Source: Pseudomonadota bacterium (GTDB lineage: Bacteria > Desulfobacterota > Binatia > Binatales > Binataceae). From it: DNA of 64,000 nucleotides. Under the pieces are notes generated by a model that searched no databases, was not told the DNA's origin, and saw nothing but the letters and a program-made list of their open reading frames with translations. Positions 8,612 through 16,690 of the stretch are shown here, in pieces; the first letter of the stretch is position 1; each line of letters starts with the position of its first letter. Location of the stretch: NCBI GenBank assembly GCA_021325025.1, contig JAJPHZ010000011.1, positions 62,001 through 126,000 on the forward strand. Reading direction: 5' to 3'. Made by a program: the position numbers and the translations under genes.

Positions 8612-9094
8612 GTGCTCGGCCGTCTGCTTCCCGGAGCGCAGCACCTTCAGAACATCCATCCGCTGATCGTTCATTTTCCGATTGCGTTGCTGTTCTGCGC
8701 GGCGCTCCTGTACCTGCTCGCCTGGCTTGCGCGGCGGGAAAGTTGGGGATGGAGCGGGCTTTGGATGCTGGTGCTGGGGACTTTGGGGGCGGCGGCCGCG
8801 GTTGCCAGCGGGCTTTACGGCGCCGAGGGCGTGATGGTCGCGCCCTCGGTGCGCGAGCATCTGCTGGTCAATCACGAGCGCATCATGCTGGGCGTGCTGG
8901 CGCTGAGCGTGGTGCTAAGCATCTGGGCCTGGCTGGCGCGCCCGATGCCGCTTAAGGGCAGCGGCGTTTTTCTGATTCTGCTGGCGGTGCTGCTCGCCGC
9001 TCTAGCCGTGGGCGCGGACTTCGGCGGCCGGATGGTATACGACTACAACGCCGGCGGCAACGCCTGCCCGCAGCCGATCGAATTCAGTAACTGA
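8612..9094 (+). CDS. DUF2231-type four-helix membrane protein
   Basis: Starting from GTG 4 bases after the previous stop, this 160-residue protein has about four hydrophobic helices (~20-38, 47-66, 90-108, 117-135). It carries the DUF2231 signature near the N-terminus, HPLIVHFPIALLFCAALLY, with two histidines positioned as in the family, and a second His (VNHERIMLG) before helix 3. Such proteins are thought to be heme- or redox-associated membrane proteins, but their role is not established. Pairing with the small exported Cys protein suggests an envelope redox function (inference). Confidence 0.8.
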   Translation: MLGRLLPGAQHLQNIHPLIVHFPIALLFCAALLYLLAWLARRESWGWSGLWMLVLGTLGAAAAVASGLYGAEGVMVAPSVREHLLVNHERIMLGVLALSVVLSIWAWLARPMPLKGSGVFLILLAVLLAALAVGADFGGRMVYDYNAGGNACPQPIEFSN

Positions 9095-9112
9095 CCGCCG
9101 TCGGGGCCGGAC

Positions 9113-9325
9113 TCAGGCGGGCGGTTCGGCTTTAAAGAACCCGCACGGATGGACGCCCATATTCGGCGGCGGAATATCCGGCCCCGGCGGCGCATTCCAC
9201 CACAAAATCTCCGCGCAGTTGCGGCACCGGGCATGATGATGGCGCAGGTTGCTGCCGGGACGCTCAACCGGAACGCTGCGCGGCGATATTTCGAGATCCT
9301 CGCTCTGACATTTGGGGCATTTCAT
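9113..9325 (-). CDS. Small zinc-ribbon protein
   Basis: This 70-residue protein starts at the ATG whose complement is at 9323-9325. It opens MKCPKCQSEDLEI and has a second pair CRNCAEILWW, giving a CxxC…CxxC zinc ribbon of about 35 residues with a His-rich link (LRHHHARC). It lies 5 bases after the USP-CBS gene on the same strand, so the two are probably co-transcribed. A longer open frame on this strand up to 10108 is a shadow of that gene. Nucleic-acid or protein binding is plausible but not shown. Confidence 0.7.
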   Translation of the reverse strand: MKCPKCQSEDLEISPRSVPVERPGSNLRHHHARCRNCAEILWWNAPPGPDIPPPNMGVHPCGFFKAEPPA

Positions 9326-9330
9326 GGCTA

Positions 9331-10134
9331 TCACCTGCCGAGCATGTATTTGATAATGTCCTCTACCGTGATGATGCCTGCTACTCGTCCGGCATCGATC
9401 ACCGGCAGCCCGCCGATCTTGCATTCCAGCAACAGGCGGGCGGCCTCCTGAACCGAAGTCGTCGGGGTGACGGTGACCACTTCGGTGGTCATGGCCTGGC
9501 CGACTTGGATGTCGTCGAGTTCGCCCAGATGGTTGCGGACGTCGCGGTCGGTGATGATTCCGACCAGCCGCCCGCCGTCGACGACGGGCAGCGAACGCAC
9601 GCCGCCGCTGCGCATTTTTGCCTCCGCCTCTGCCAAAGTACGGGCCGGATCGATGAGCAGCGGTTTGGGAGTCATCCAGGCTTCGACCATATCGATATTG
9701 CCGCCTTGTGCCGCAGGCACCATCAGCACCGGGCGGCACGACTGGCGCAGGACTTTCTCGGCCACGCTGCCGACGAATTGATGGGGCGGCTTGCTGCGCG
9801 TATGGGTCGCCATCACCAGCAGGCCGGCGCCGGTCTCCTCCGCGACGTGCAAAATCGCGACGTCGGGTTCGCCCGAGCGCGTCATCACCTCGAACGCCAC
9901 GTCGCGCAATCGCTGGCAGGCGAAATCTTCCAGGAATTTTGCGGCTTCGCGCTCCTGCGCCAGGAAATGGTCGAGGTCGCGTCGGAGCGAGGGCGGCGCC
10001 TGCGCGGGAACTACATGCAACACGATCAGCCGCGCGCCGCTGTGGCGGGCAAGTTTGGCGGCGATTTCGGCGGCGTTCAGCGAGTTGCCATCGAGGTCGA
10101 CCGCGCAAAGAATGGTCGAAAACGGCGCTTCCAT
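9331..10134 (-). CDS. Universal stress protein fused to a CBS-domain pair
   Basis: The start at 10134 is chosen for the AAGGAG seven bases upstream; the frame stays open to 10263 but would run into the next gene. The 267-residue product has a UspA domain (~1-140: FSTILCAVDLDGNSLNAAEIA … LLVMATHTRS … VGSVAEKVLRQSCRPVLMVP), whose G-x9-G-S/T region suggests ATP binding. Two CBS motifs follow (~150-205 DRDVRNHLGELDD; ~215-267 VTVEDIIKYMLGR). It is probably a cytosolic energy/stress sensor. It runs in the same direction as the guanylyltransferase and a zinc-ribbon gene. Confidence 0.9.
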   Translation of the reverse strand: MEAPFSTILCAVDLDGNSLNAAEIAAKLARHSGARLIVLHVVPAQAPPSLRRDLDHFLAQEREAAKFLEDFACQRLRDVAFEVMTRSGEPDVAILHVAEETGAGLLVMATHTRSKPPHQFVGSVAEKVLRQSCRPVLMVPAAQGGNIDMVEAWMTPKPLLIDPARTLAEAEAKMRSGGVRSLPVVDGGRLVGIITDRDVRNHLGELDDIQVGQAMTTEVVTVTPTTSVQEAARLLLECKIGGLPVIDAGRVAGIITVEDIIKYMLGR

Positions 10135-10231
10135 GGCATCGCTCCTTGTCCCGAGGCGGCTTGTACGCCGCGCCACGCCCGATTGGCGGGCGCTTCCGCT
10201 GCCGTCGTGCGGCGGCGTGCCTGCGCGAGCT

Positions 10232-11158
10232 TTATGCACTGGCCCATCGCGGTTGAACCCCAATCTGTAGCAGCGTTTCCATCACCCGTTGCGGCTCGCC
10301 CAAATCGCTCCAGGCCACGCCATGAACCGGCAGTACCGCCAGGTTGGCGGGATGGCGCGCCAAAATCTGGGCGGAGAAATCGTGCGACGCCAGCCTGGTG
10401 TACAGCGCACGCACGCAGGCCTGCTCCCGGCGCTTGCCGAGTTCGGCTCGAATCGGCCGAAATGCAGCGTAAAGTTCGGGCTGTGCGACTATTATCAAGC
10501 TTAGCAGCGTTGACAGCCGCCCGACCATCACAAAGCTGTTCCACAGGCAGCCGCGCGCCATCAGTTCGGCCGCGATTTGTGTCGGCGGCTTCTCCCAAAA
10601 ACGGCGCACCCGAAAAATCTCCCGCTGGTGCCCCGAAAGCGGGCTGCCGCGCTCGATCCACCCGTAGCCGGGCTCGGGATGGTCAGGCTCGATGCCCAGC
10701 AGCACGGTTTGCTCAGGCCGCTGTTCGACCGCCTCGAAGGCGTGCTCGACGTGACGCATGAAGCCGGCATCGTCATCGAAGAAGTGGTCGGAGGGGAAAA
10801 GCGCGACCGCGGCCTGCGGCGCGATCTGGGCCATCCGCAACAACGCGTACAGGATGGCGACGGCGGTGCCGCGGTTGTCGGGCTGCTCCACCAGGCGCGA
10901 CCTGGACAGATGGCGGAGCAGCGGGGCGTAAAAGCATTCGTGCCGGCAGTTGACCACCGTCCAGGTGTGTTCGGGCGCCACCGCCAGAGACACCCGCTCC
11001 AGGGTTTGTTCGAGCAGGGTTGAGCGGCCGAGCAGCGGGCAGAATTGCTTGGGGACATAACGGCCCGCGATGCGGCACGTCAAATCCCGCAGCCGCGTGC
11101 CGTCGCCGCCCGCCAGTACGATTGCCGCGCGATTGGTGCCGCCCGCCCCGCCAGTCAT
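10232..11158 (-). CDS. Mannose-1-phosphate guanylyltransferase-like nucleotidyltransferase
   Basis: This 308-residue protein has the sugar-phosphate nucleotidyltransferase Rossmann-like fold. The pyrophosphorylase motif is AAIVLAGGDGTRL (residues ~11-23) with a following PKQFCPL. FPSDHFFDD supplies the metal-binding acidic site and FWEKPP is the classic 'EKP' motif. CLWNSFVMV and the ending VLPVHGVAWSDLGEPQRV match GDP-mannose pyrophosphorylases. The short length means there is no C-terminal isomerase domain. It would make GDP-mannose for glycans or exopolysaccharide. Its start overlaps the preceding gene's stop by 4 bases. A degraded relative lies at 346-534. Confidence 0.87.
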   Translation of the reverse strand: MTGGAGGTNRAAIVLAGGDGTRLRDLTCRIAGRYVPKQFCPLLGRSTLLEQTLERVSLAVAPEHTWTVVNCRHECFYAPLLRHLSRSRLVEQPDNRGTAVAILYALLRMAQIAPQAAVALFPSDHFFDDDAGFMRHVEHAFEAVEQRPEQTVLLGIEPDHPEPGYGWIERGSPLSGHQREIFRVRRFWEKPPTQIAAELMARGCLWNSFVMVGRLSTLLSLIIVAQPELYAAFRPIRAELGKRREQACVRALYTRLASHDFSAQILARHPANLAVLPVHGVAWSDLGEPQRVMETLLQIGVQPRWASA

Positions 11159-11598
11159 CGCCCGGCCTCAGCCACACGCTTGCGACCCTGCCCAATGATG
11201 CCGGGTTGAGGGCCGGTGTATCGTTGGCTGCGACCGCGCACTTTCGCCACCGGGATCGATGACAACCGCTTGCGAAGCAGCCCGGGCTCGATGCCAAGGG
11301 CTTCGCAGATGCTTTCGAAGGTGAACAATCCGTGCGGACCGAGCCCAGAGCGCCGATCATTGAACCAGGCCTGCACTTCGAGGAATCGTTCGAGCTGCGC
11401 CTTGGTCCGTGCGCCACGATTGGTCAGATAGCAGCGGATGGCGTCTTCCAGCACCGCGGCCAGCAATCGACGCTCTTTCTCCCAGGTTCGCAGGCCCCTG
11501 GGGCCGGGGGTGTATTGCACCGGCAAGACGCATCCGCTGAAGATCTCATCGACGACACTGCCGGTGTCGCGCTGAAACTGATCAACATTGATGGCCAC
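11155..11598 (-). CDS. Conserved small protein coupled to guanylyltransferase
   Basis: The GTG at 11598 is chosen because AGGAGGACAGCC precedes it. The 147-residue product is charged and helical: WEKERRLLAAVLEDAIRCYLTNRGARTK … FLEVQAWFNDRRSG … FTFESICEALGIEPGLLRKRL, then a basic tail. I recall similar 'VLEDAIRCY…FSFENICEALGLDPxxLR' proteins as conserved hypotheticals in deltaproteobacterial-type genomes. The C-terminal part looks like a small helix-turn-helix-like segment, so a DNA-binding regulator is possible. The 4-base overlap with the nucleotidyltransferase implies joint translation. Confidence 0.7.
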   Translation of the reverse strand: MAINVDQFQRDTGSVVDEIFSGCVLPVQYTPGPRGLRTWEKERRLLAAVLEDAIRCYLTNRGARTKAQLERFLEVQAWFNDRRSGLGPHGLFTFESICEALGIEPGLLRKRLSSIPVAKVRGRSQRYTGPQPGIIGQGRKRVAEAGR

Positions 11599-11944
11599 GG
11601 CTGTCCTCCTGTAAAGAAGATTTGACGTAGCGCGCACTAAGCATCGCGCGTGCCAGATAGAACCCGCAGTGCGGGAGGCGAAAAGCAGTCTGCGAGATCC
11701 GGTCCGTGTGACGGAAACCGCACCAAGCGAGCCCACAGGAGCCAGTTATCTGCGACGAAAGGGGGCAATGGCCTGCCCTTTAGACCCATGCCCTGTCGCA
11801 ATCGGACGCATCCGCAGATGTCGCAGCGTACGCAACCTGCCACGATGCTAAAGGTGTTCCGCGCCCGACCTCGCTTGTCTCCAGCGTCCGTTTTCCAGCC
11901 GCACAGGCTCAATTGCGACGGTCCTTCCGGCCGGCCCAACGCGC
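11599..11944. other. Intergenic gap, no gene seen
   Basis: About 350 bases separate two minus-strand genes. Open frames on both strands here are short, have no ribosome-binding site and give Pro/Arg-rich products without recognisable domains. The region just upstream of 11598 should hold the promoter of the small conserved gene, but I see no convincing -35/-10 pair. Confidence 0.4.
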
Positions 11945-13939
11945 TTATCGTTCGAACGCCCCCATCGAATAGCCGGGACCGATTGGACGGCTGAGGCCGT
12001 CGTAGTCGTTGGTCACGGCGTTGAGCGTGACACCCGCATCCTTGACCGGCGAACTGCTCTGCAGATGGTAGTCTGCGCCGAGTCCGCTCAGATTGCCGTA
12101 ATTAACGAACATCGGATTAAGCGACACGTAAGGCGCGTTGGAGCAGTAGGTGCCTACCGGCGCGCCGGGCATGAAGAAGTCGTTGGCCGCGATAGTGGGG
12201 TTGCCGGCCGGGATGCAGGCGTAGGAGTCCTGCCCGCTGCCCACGTCGTAGAAAATGTTGTTGATGATCTGATCGGCAGCGCTGGTGGTGTATCTGAAAA
12301 TCACCGCTTCCTGGATTATGTGCTGCCAGGTGTTGTTCCACACCCGCACGCCCGCCACGTTGGAACCGACGTTGATGCCCTGTTGCATGTCGGCGAAGAC
12401 GTTGTTCTGAAAGGTTACTGTCCCCACCGGCCCGCTCAGCCCCTCGATCATCGCCGCCCCGTTGTCGATCGAGTTCGATGCCGCTGGCCATCGGCACCAG
12501 TTGCGCTCCAGCAGAATCTGGTCGACCTTCATCGCAGCGCTGCCCCAGGTCTGGAAACAATCGACATGCGGGTCGGGGTTGGCGCGGGTGCCCGAATAGG
12601 TATCGTGGATGTAGTTGGAGCGAAGGTCGTGATTTTGTCCGAAGAAGCGGATACCGTCAGCGTCCGAACCCGACGGTGTTTGGCAACCTGCATAGATCCC
12701 GCCCAGCCTGGCCGGCATCTGTTGCGTCTCCCAGACCTCATTGCGTTGGATCAGGTCGTAGGTGCCGTTGACCAGGATGCCCGACATCTCGGCGCGCCAT
12801 ACCCGGTTGCCCGTCACGGTAATGTGGGTCACGCCCGGTTCCATGAAGATGCCGTCGTGGCACAGCTCGTGGATATAGTTGCTCGCCAGCGTGTCAAAGC
12901 CAGCCTTGCCACTTAGATAAATACCGAAACCATTGGTACCGTTGGTCTGTGTCGAGATGTCGAAGCCGCTGACCGTCCAGTAACTACCGCTGATGTTGAA
13001 GCCCAACATCTTGGCGCCCGCGGCGGCTTGCAGCACGATCGGCGCCGCCGCAGTCCCCGATGAGGTAATCGTCACCCGCTCGTAGTAGCTGCCCGCCGCG
13101 ACGTTGGCGCGCTGGCCGGGCCGCAGCGTACCGGCCGCCTTCTGGATAGTACGCCACGGCGCACTCGCCGTGCCCGGGTTGGAATCGCTGCCGGTGGGCG
13201 CTACGTAAAAGACCACGCCGCCGATCGGGGTCGGGGTGGGGCGCGGCGAAGGCGTCGGAGTCGGCAGCGAATTTTGCACGCTAACCGTGATCGCTGCGCT
13301 GGCGATCGCTGCGTTGTTCGAATTGTAGCCGGTCACCGAAATGATGTGCCGGCCGTTGGTTACCGCTCTTGAATCCCAGGTCACCCGGTACGGTGGCAAT
13401 GCGGTGGGCGGATTGGACGCCACCCAGGCCCCGTCGACGTAGACATTGATCCAACTCACATTGGCGCTTTCGGCCGTGACGATGGTCACAACCCCCGACA
13501 CAGTGGCGCCATCGGCGGGCGAAGTGATCCTGACGTAGGTAGACGGGGTGGGGGTCGGGGTCGGCGCATGGTTTTGAACGACGATTGAAATCGCGGCGCT
13601 GGCGATCGGCGCATTGTTGGAGTTGTAGCCGGTCACCGAAATGGTGTGCACGCCGTCTGCCACGGTGGCGGAATTCCACATCACCGAGTAGGGCCGCGTC
13701 GCAGCCGGCGGATTCGACGCCACCCACACCCGGTCAACATAGACGTTGATCCAGCTTACGTCGGCGCTTTCCGTGGTCGCGATTGTAACTGTGCTGTGAA
13801 CGGTCGCACCCGCGGCCGGGCCGGTAATCGCCAGGTAGGTTGACGCCGCGGCGGCCGGGGAAAACGCCGCGATGAGCAGGTTTGCCGTCAATGCTAATAT
13901 GATCGCGGCGGCGATTGTTAGACTGCTGCGTGCGTGCAC
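11945..13939 (-). CDS. Secreted right-handed beta-helix protein with two Ig-like domains
   Basis: A GGAGG seven bases before the GTG at 13939 marks the start. The 664-residue protein has a signal peptide (~1-32, ending AAAA-STY). Two near-identical Ig-like beta-sandwich repeats follow (~33-123 and 133-223, each with VSWINVYVDxxWVASNPP and ISVTGYNSNN). A Thr-Pro linker rich in PTPTP leads to a parallel beta-helix (~245-664), beginning with the DUF1565-like phrase VFYVAPTGSDSNPGTASAPWRTIQKA. Such helices often bind or cleave polysaccharide; no catalytic residues can be assigned. It is likely extracellular. It reads alone. Confidence 0.85.
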   Translation of the reverse strand: MHARSSLTIAAAIILALTANLLIAAFSPAAAASTYLAITGPAAGATVHSTVTIATTESADVSWINVYVDRVWVASNPPAATRPYSVMWNSATVADGVHTISVTGYNSNNAPIASAAISIVVQNHAPTPTPTPSTYVRITSPADGATVSGVVTIVTAESANVSWINVYVDGAWVASNPPTALPPYRVTWDSRAVTNGRHIISVTGYNSNNAAIASAAITVSVQNSLPTPTPSPRPTPTPIGGVVFYVAPTGSDSNPGTASAPWRTIQKAAGTLRPGQRANVAAGSYYERVTITSSGTAAAPIVLQAAAGAKMLGFNISGSYWTVSGFDISTQTNGTNGFGIYLSGKAGFDTLASNYIHELCHDGIFMEPGVTHITVTGNRVWRAEMSGILVNGTYDLIQRNEVWETQQMPARLGGIYAGCQTPSGSDADGIRFFGQNHDLRSNYIHDTYSGTRANPDPHVDCFQTWGSAAMKVDQILLERNWCRWPAASNSIDNGAAMIEGLSGPVGTVTFQNNVFADMQQGINVGSNVAGVRVWNNTWQHIIQEAVIFRYTTSAADQIINNIFYDVGSGQDSYACIPAGNPTIAANDFFMPGAPVGTYCSNAPYVSLNPMFVNYGNLSGLGADYHLQSSSPVKDAGVTLNAVTNDYDGLSRPIGPGYSMGAFER
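13271..13543 (-). repeat. Ig-like domain repeat, copy 2 (in-gene duplication)
   Basis: This is the second 91-codon unit, beginning STYVRITSPADGATV and ending ASAAITVSVQN, followed by a longer Pro-Thr linker that leads into the beta-helix. See copy 1 for the shared residues. Confidence 0.85.
13571..13843 (-). repeat. Ig-like domain repeat, copy 1 (in-gene duplication)
   Basis: This is the first of two 91-codon units of the beta-helix gene. It starts STYLAITGPAAGATV and ends ASAAISIVVQN. It shares most residues with copy 2 at 13271-13543, including VSWINVYVD, VASNPP and SVTGYNSNN, and is separated from it by a nine-residue Pro-Thr linker. The similarity points to a recent duplication. Confidence 0.85.
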
Positions 13940-14400
13940 AATCAGCCTCCGTGCGTCCGAACTTTCCGTCGCGCGGCAGGCGGCGGGCGATATCCAAATC
14001 CAAACGGGTCACCGGTCGAGCAATCGGTCAGATTCGACCATTGCCCAAGCTGTCTTGTATCGCCGTTTCCGCTTGGTCAGAACGCACGAGTTGCTGGTGT
14101 GCACTGGACATGCCATATGTCCCTGGTGCGTAGGGCGTGATTGAGCCCATTGTGTCAAGCTATTGGCCAGTGCCACGGCTACCGGAGAGCGAACGATTTA
14201 CACTCCAGGCGCAAAAACTATATTTGCAAACCAAAGACGGCCGCTCGCGATGGACCGGTCCGGAGTTTAATAGACTATCGCAGCAAAGAGTTGCTGGGGT
14301 TGAACGTCGCGATCCGGCACATGCACGGCTTTGCGACACACGCGCCAAGAAACTGTCGGCCCGGAAAAATCAGTAAGGTAACGTTTTCAGGATATCCAAC
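13940..14400. other. Intergenic gap, no gene seen
   Basis: About 460 bases lie between two minus-strand genes. Short open frames of 62-94 codons occur on both strands (14137-14425) but overlap each other, lack ribosome-binding sites and show no family resemblance. The stretch 14150-14400 is less GC-rich than its flanks. I assign nothing here beyond probable promoter sequence for the beta-helix gene. Confidence 0.4.
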
Positions 14401-15660
14401 TCAGACAACAATGCGTCGGCCGTGATTATATCTGACCGGCATATGCTTGATTCCCGCCACCAGATTGGAGCTCAGTCGCTGCACCTCGCCGTCCAGCTCG
14501 AGGTCGGGTATGCGCCGCATCACCTCTTCCAGCGCCAGCCGTAGTTCGAGCCGGGCCAGATGCGCGCCCAGGCAGAAATGCTCCCCGTAGCCGAACGCGA
14601 TGTGGTAGTTGGGCTTGCGCGCCACGTCGAAGCGGTCGGCATACGGAAAGACTTCCTCATCGCGGTTGGCGGAGGCATTCCACAGCACCACCCAGTCCCC
14701 TGCCCGGACTTTGCGGTCCCTGATTTCGGCGTCGCGCAGGGCGGTGCGCATGATGTGGGTAATGGGACTGGTCCAGCGCAGGATTTCCTCGACCGCGGTC
14801 GGCATCAGCGAGCGATCGGCCGCCAGCCGCTCAAATTGATCGCGCGCCCTGATCAGTTCCAGGACGCCGCCGGAGATGGCGTTGCGGGTGGTCTCCAGGC
14901 CTGCGATGACGAACATCTGGCAATTAAAGCTGACCTCGGGGTCGGTGAGCTTTTTGCCGTCGATCTCGCCATTGGCGATGAGGCTGATGAGATCGTCGCC
15001 GGGATTGCGGCGGCGCTCCTGCGCCAGCTGGAAGCAATAATCCGTCAGCCCCTGGAAACCGCGGCGCTGGGTTTCGGCCGCACTGCCGACCTGGAACTCC
15101 GGGTCCTCGTTGCCCAGCGACATGTTGCCCAGTTTGAACATCAGGCCCCAGTCGGCGCGCGGAATCCCCATCATCTCGCAGATGATCGCCATCGGCAGCC
15201 GCGTTGCGACATCCAGCACAAAGTCGCAGCGGCCGGCCGGCGCGACCTCATCGACGATCTCGGCCACGATTTGCCGCGCGCGCGCACCCATCTGCGCCAC
15301 CGCCCGCGGCAGGAATGGCGTGCGGAACAGCCGGCGCAGCCCGTCATGACGGGGCGGGTCGGTAATCACCAGCATCGTGCCGTTGGCGCGCTGCTCGGGC
15401 GGCACATCCTCGCCGCCGCGGCCCGCTTCGGTCTCGGGGCTGGAGGGCAGACCGGTGCCGTAGCGCTCCGAACTGTAGGTCCGCGCATCGCGATAGACTT
15501 TGAGCAGGTCCTCGTACCTGGTCAGCGACCAGAAGCCGCGGCTGAGCCGCCCGCGCGTCCAATGAACCGGATCCTCGGCCCGCAACTGTTTGAAGATGGC
15601 GTGCGGGTCGTGGGTCGCAAAGAACTCCGGATCGGTGAGGTCGGCGTCTCTGATTTCCAT
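14401..15660 (-). CDS. Cytochrome P450 monooxygenase
   Basis: This 419-residue protein is a soluble bacterial P450. The I-helix oxygen-activation motif is IAGLETTRN (~250-258), the K-helix ExxR is EEILRW, and the heme-ligand loop is FGYGEHFCLGAHLARLE with Cys363 as thiolate. Residues MLVITDPPRHDGLRRLF match the conserved B'/C region. The GLETT I-helix is common in CYP125/CYP142-like and related lipid or terpene hydroxylases, but substrate cannot be inferred. It needs a ferredoxin and reductase that are not adjacent. An SDR follows upstream on the same strand 88 bases away, so the two may act in sequence. Confidence 0.95.
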   Translation of the reverse strand: MEIRDADLTDPEFFATHDPHAIFKQLRAEDPVHWTRGRLSRGFWSLTRYEDLLKVYRDARTYSSERYGTGLPSSPETEAGRGGEDVPPEQRANGTMLVITDPPRHDGLRRLFRTPFLPRAVAQMGARARQIVAEIVDEVAPAGRCDFVLDVATRLPMAIICEMMGIPRADWGLMFKLGNMSLGNEDPEFQVGSAAETQRRGFQGLTDYCFQLAQERRRNPGDDLISLIANGEIDGKKLTDPEVSFNCQMFVIAGLETTRNAISGGVLELIRARDQFERLAADRSLMPTAVEEILRWTSPITHIMRTALRDAEIRDRKVRAGDWVVLWNASANRDEEVFPYADRFDVARKPNYHIAFGYGEHFCLGAHLARLELRLALEEVMRRIPDLELDGEVQRLSSNLVAGIKHMPVRYNHGRRIVV

Positions 15661-15748
15661 TAGCCATCCCCCAAACTGGCTGGCCCGTGCCGGGTGCGAG
15701 CACCGGGCGCAAAAAACCTCACTGGTGCCGGCACGCGGACGCGCGTCT

Positions 15749-16558
15749 TTACACCAAATGGAACTTTTCCACCATCTCCTGCGCCACCACCACCTTGCCC
15801 GAATACTGCATCGGGTCGGGGCAGGTGCAGCACAGATATTCCAAGGTTGAGGCCGGAATGTCCATCGACTTGAATACGGCGGGATCGAAGCCGGCCGCTG
15901 CCGCGCCCGCCCCGGACTTGACTTCCATCTCGATGCGCTCGGTCAGGACGCCGCCCGGATCCAGCGCAATCACCGGGATGCGGTATTCCTCCATCTCCTG
16001 ACCCAGCAATTGCACGAAGCGATTGAGCGCCAGTTTGGTGATCGGGTAATGCATCGCCATGCCGCCCTTGCCGGGCAGGCCGAATTTGGCGGTGGCCGCC
16101 GAAGAGGTGGTGCAGACGATGATGCCGCTCTTGTGCTCGATCATGCTCGGGATGCACATGCGGCTGGCGATTATCGGCGCCATCAGGTTGGTGTTGACGT
16201 TCTTCTCCCAGGTGTCGATGTCCAGCTTCAGGAAAGGATCGAAATGGCCCGGGCCGACGTAGCGGGCATTGTTGACCAGGATGTCGACGCGCCCGTACTT
16301 CTCCAGTGCCGTGCGGCACAGATTCTCCACGTCGCGCCGCTGCGTCAGGTCGCATCTGACCGGCGTGCACTCCACGCCCAGCGCGCGGAGCTCACGTTCG
16401 GTCTGTTTAAGCGAGCCGGGGTATTCGCTTTCCGACTGCTCCACGGTGCGCGCCGCCAGCACCAGGTTGGCGCCATGCTTGGCCAGCCGCAGCGCCATCT
16501 GCTTGCCCATCCCGCGGCTGGCGCCGGTTACGACGGCCACTTTGCCTTTTACATCCAT
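15749..16558 (-). CDS. Short-chain dehydrogenase/reductase
   Basis: The ATG at 16558 begins MDVKGKVAVVTGASRGMGKQ; the frame stays open far upstream over the MATE gene's complement, but that extension is a shadow. The 269-residue enzyme has the cofactor motif TGASRGMG, VDILVNNARYVGPG (NNAG variant), and the active-site pair YPITK with the catalytic Ser in CTTSSAATAK. The Tyr lies about 20 residues after this Ser, longer than usual because of a LPGKGGMAMH insert. The NAD(P) preference is unclear. It is probably co-transcribed with the P450 and oxidises an alcohol product (inference). Confidence 0.9.
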   Translation of the reverse strand: MDVKGKVAVVTGASRGMGKQMALRLAKHGANLVLAARTVEQSESEYPGSLKQTERELRALGVECTPVRCDLTQRRDVENLCRTALEKYGRVDILVNNARYVGPGHFDPFLKLDIDTWEKNVNTNLMAPIIASRMCIPSMIEHKSGIIVCTTSSAATAKFGLPGKGGMAMHYPITKLALNRFVQLLGQEMEEYRIPVIALDPGGVLTERIEMEVKSGAGAAAAGFDPAVFKSMDIPASTLEYLCCTCPDPMQYSGKVVVAQEMVEKFHLV

Positions 16559-16690
16559 CGCCGTTCCTCTTGCTGCCCGCCTTTGGGACGGGAGAATTGC
16601 CTGAGGTGGCAGTAACCCACCCGCTTCGAGCCTGTCAAGGCTGCCCGTATCGGTCACCCGTGGGAATCGACAAGATGCCGGCGCTGCTGT

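Noticed and set aside
11650-11994. 114-codon plus-strand frame in the 11.6-11.9 kb gap
   Set aside because: No ribosome-binding site, an Arg/Pro/Ser-rich product, and overlap with the end of the beta-helix gene.
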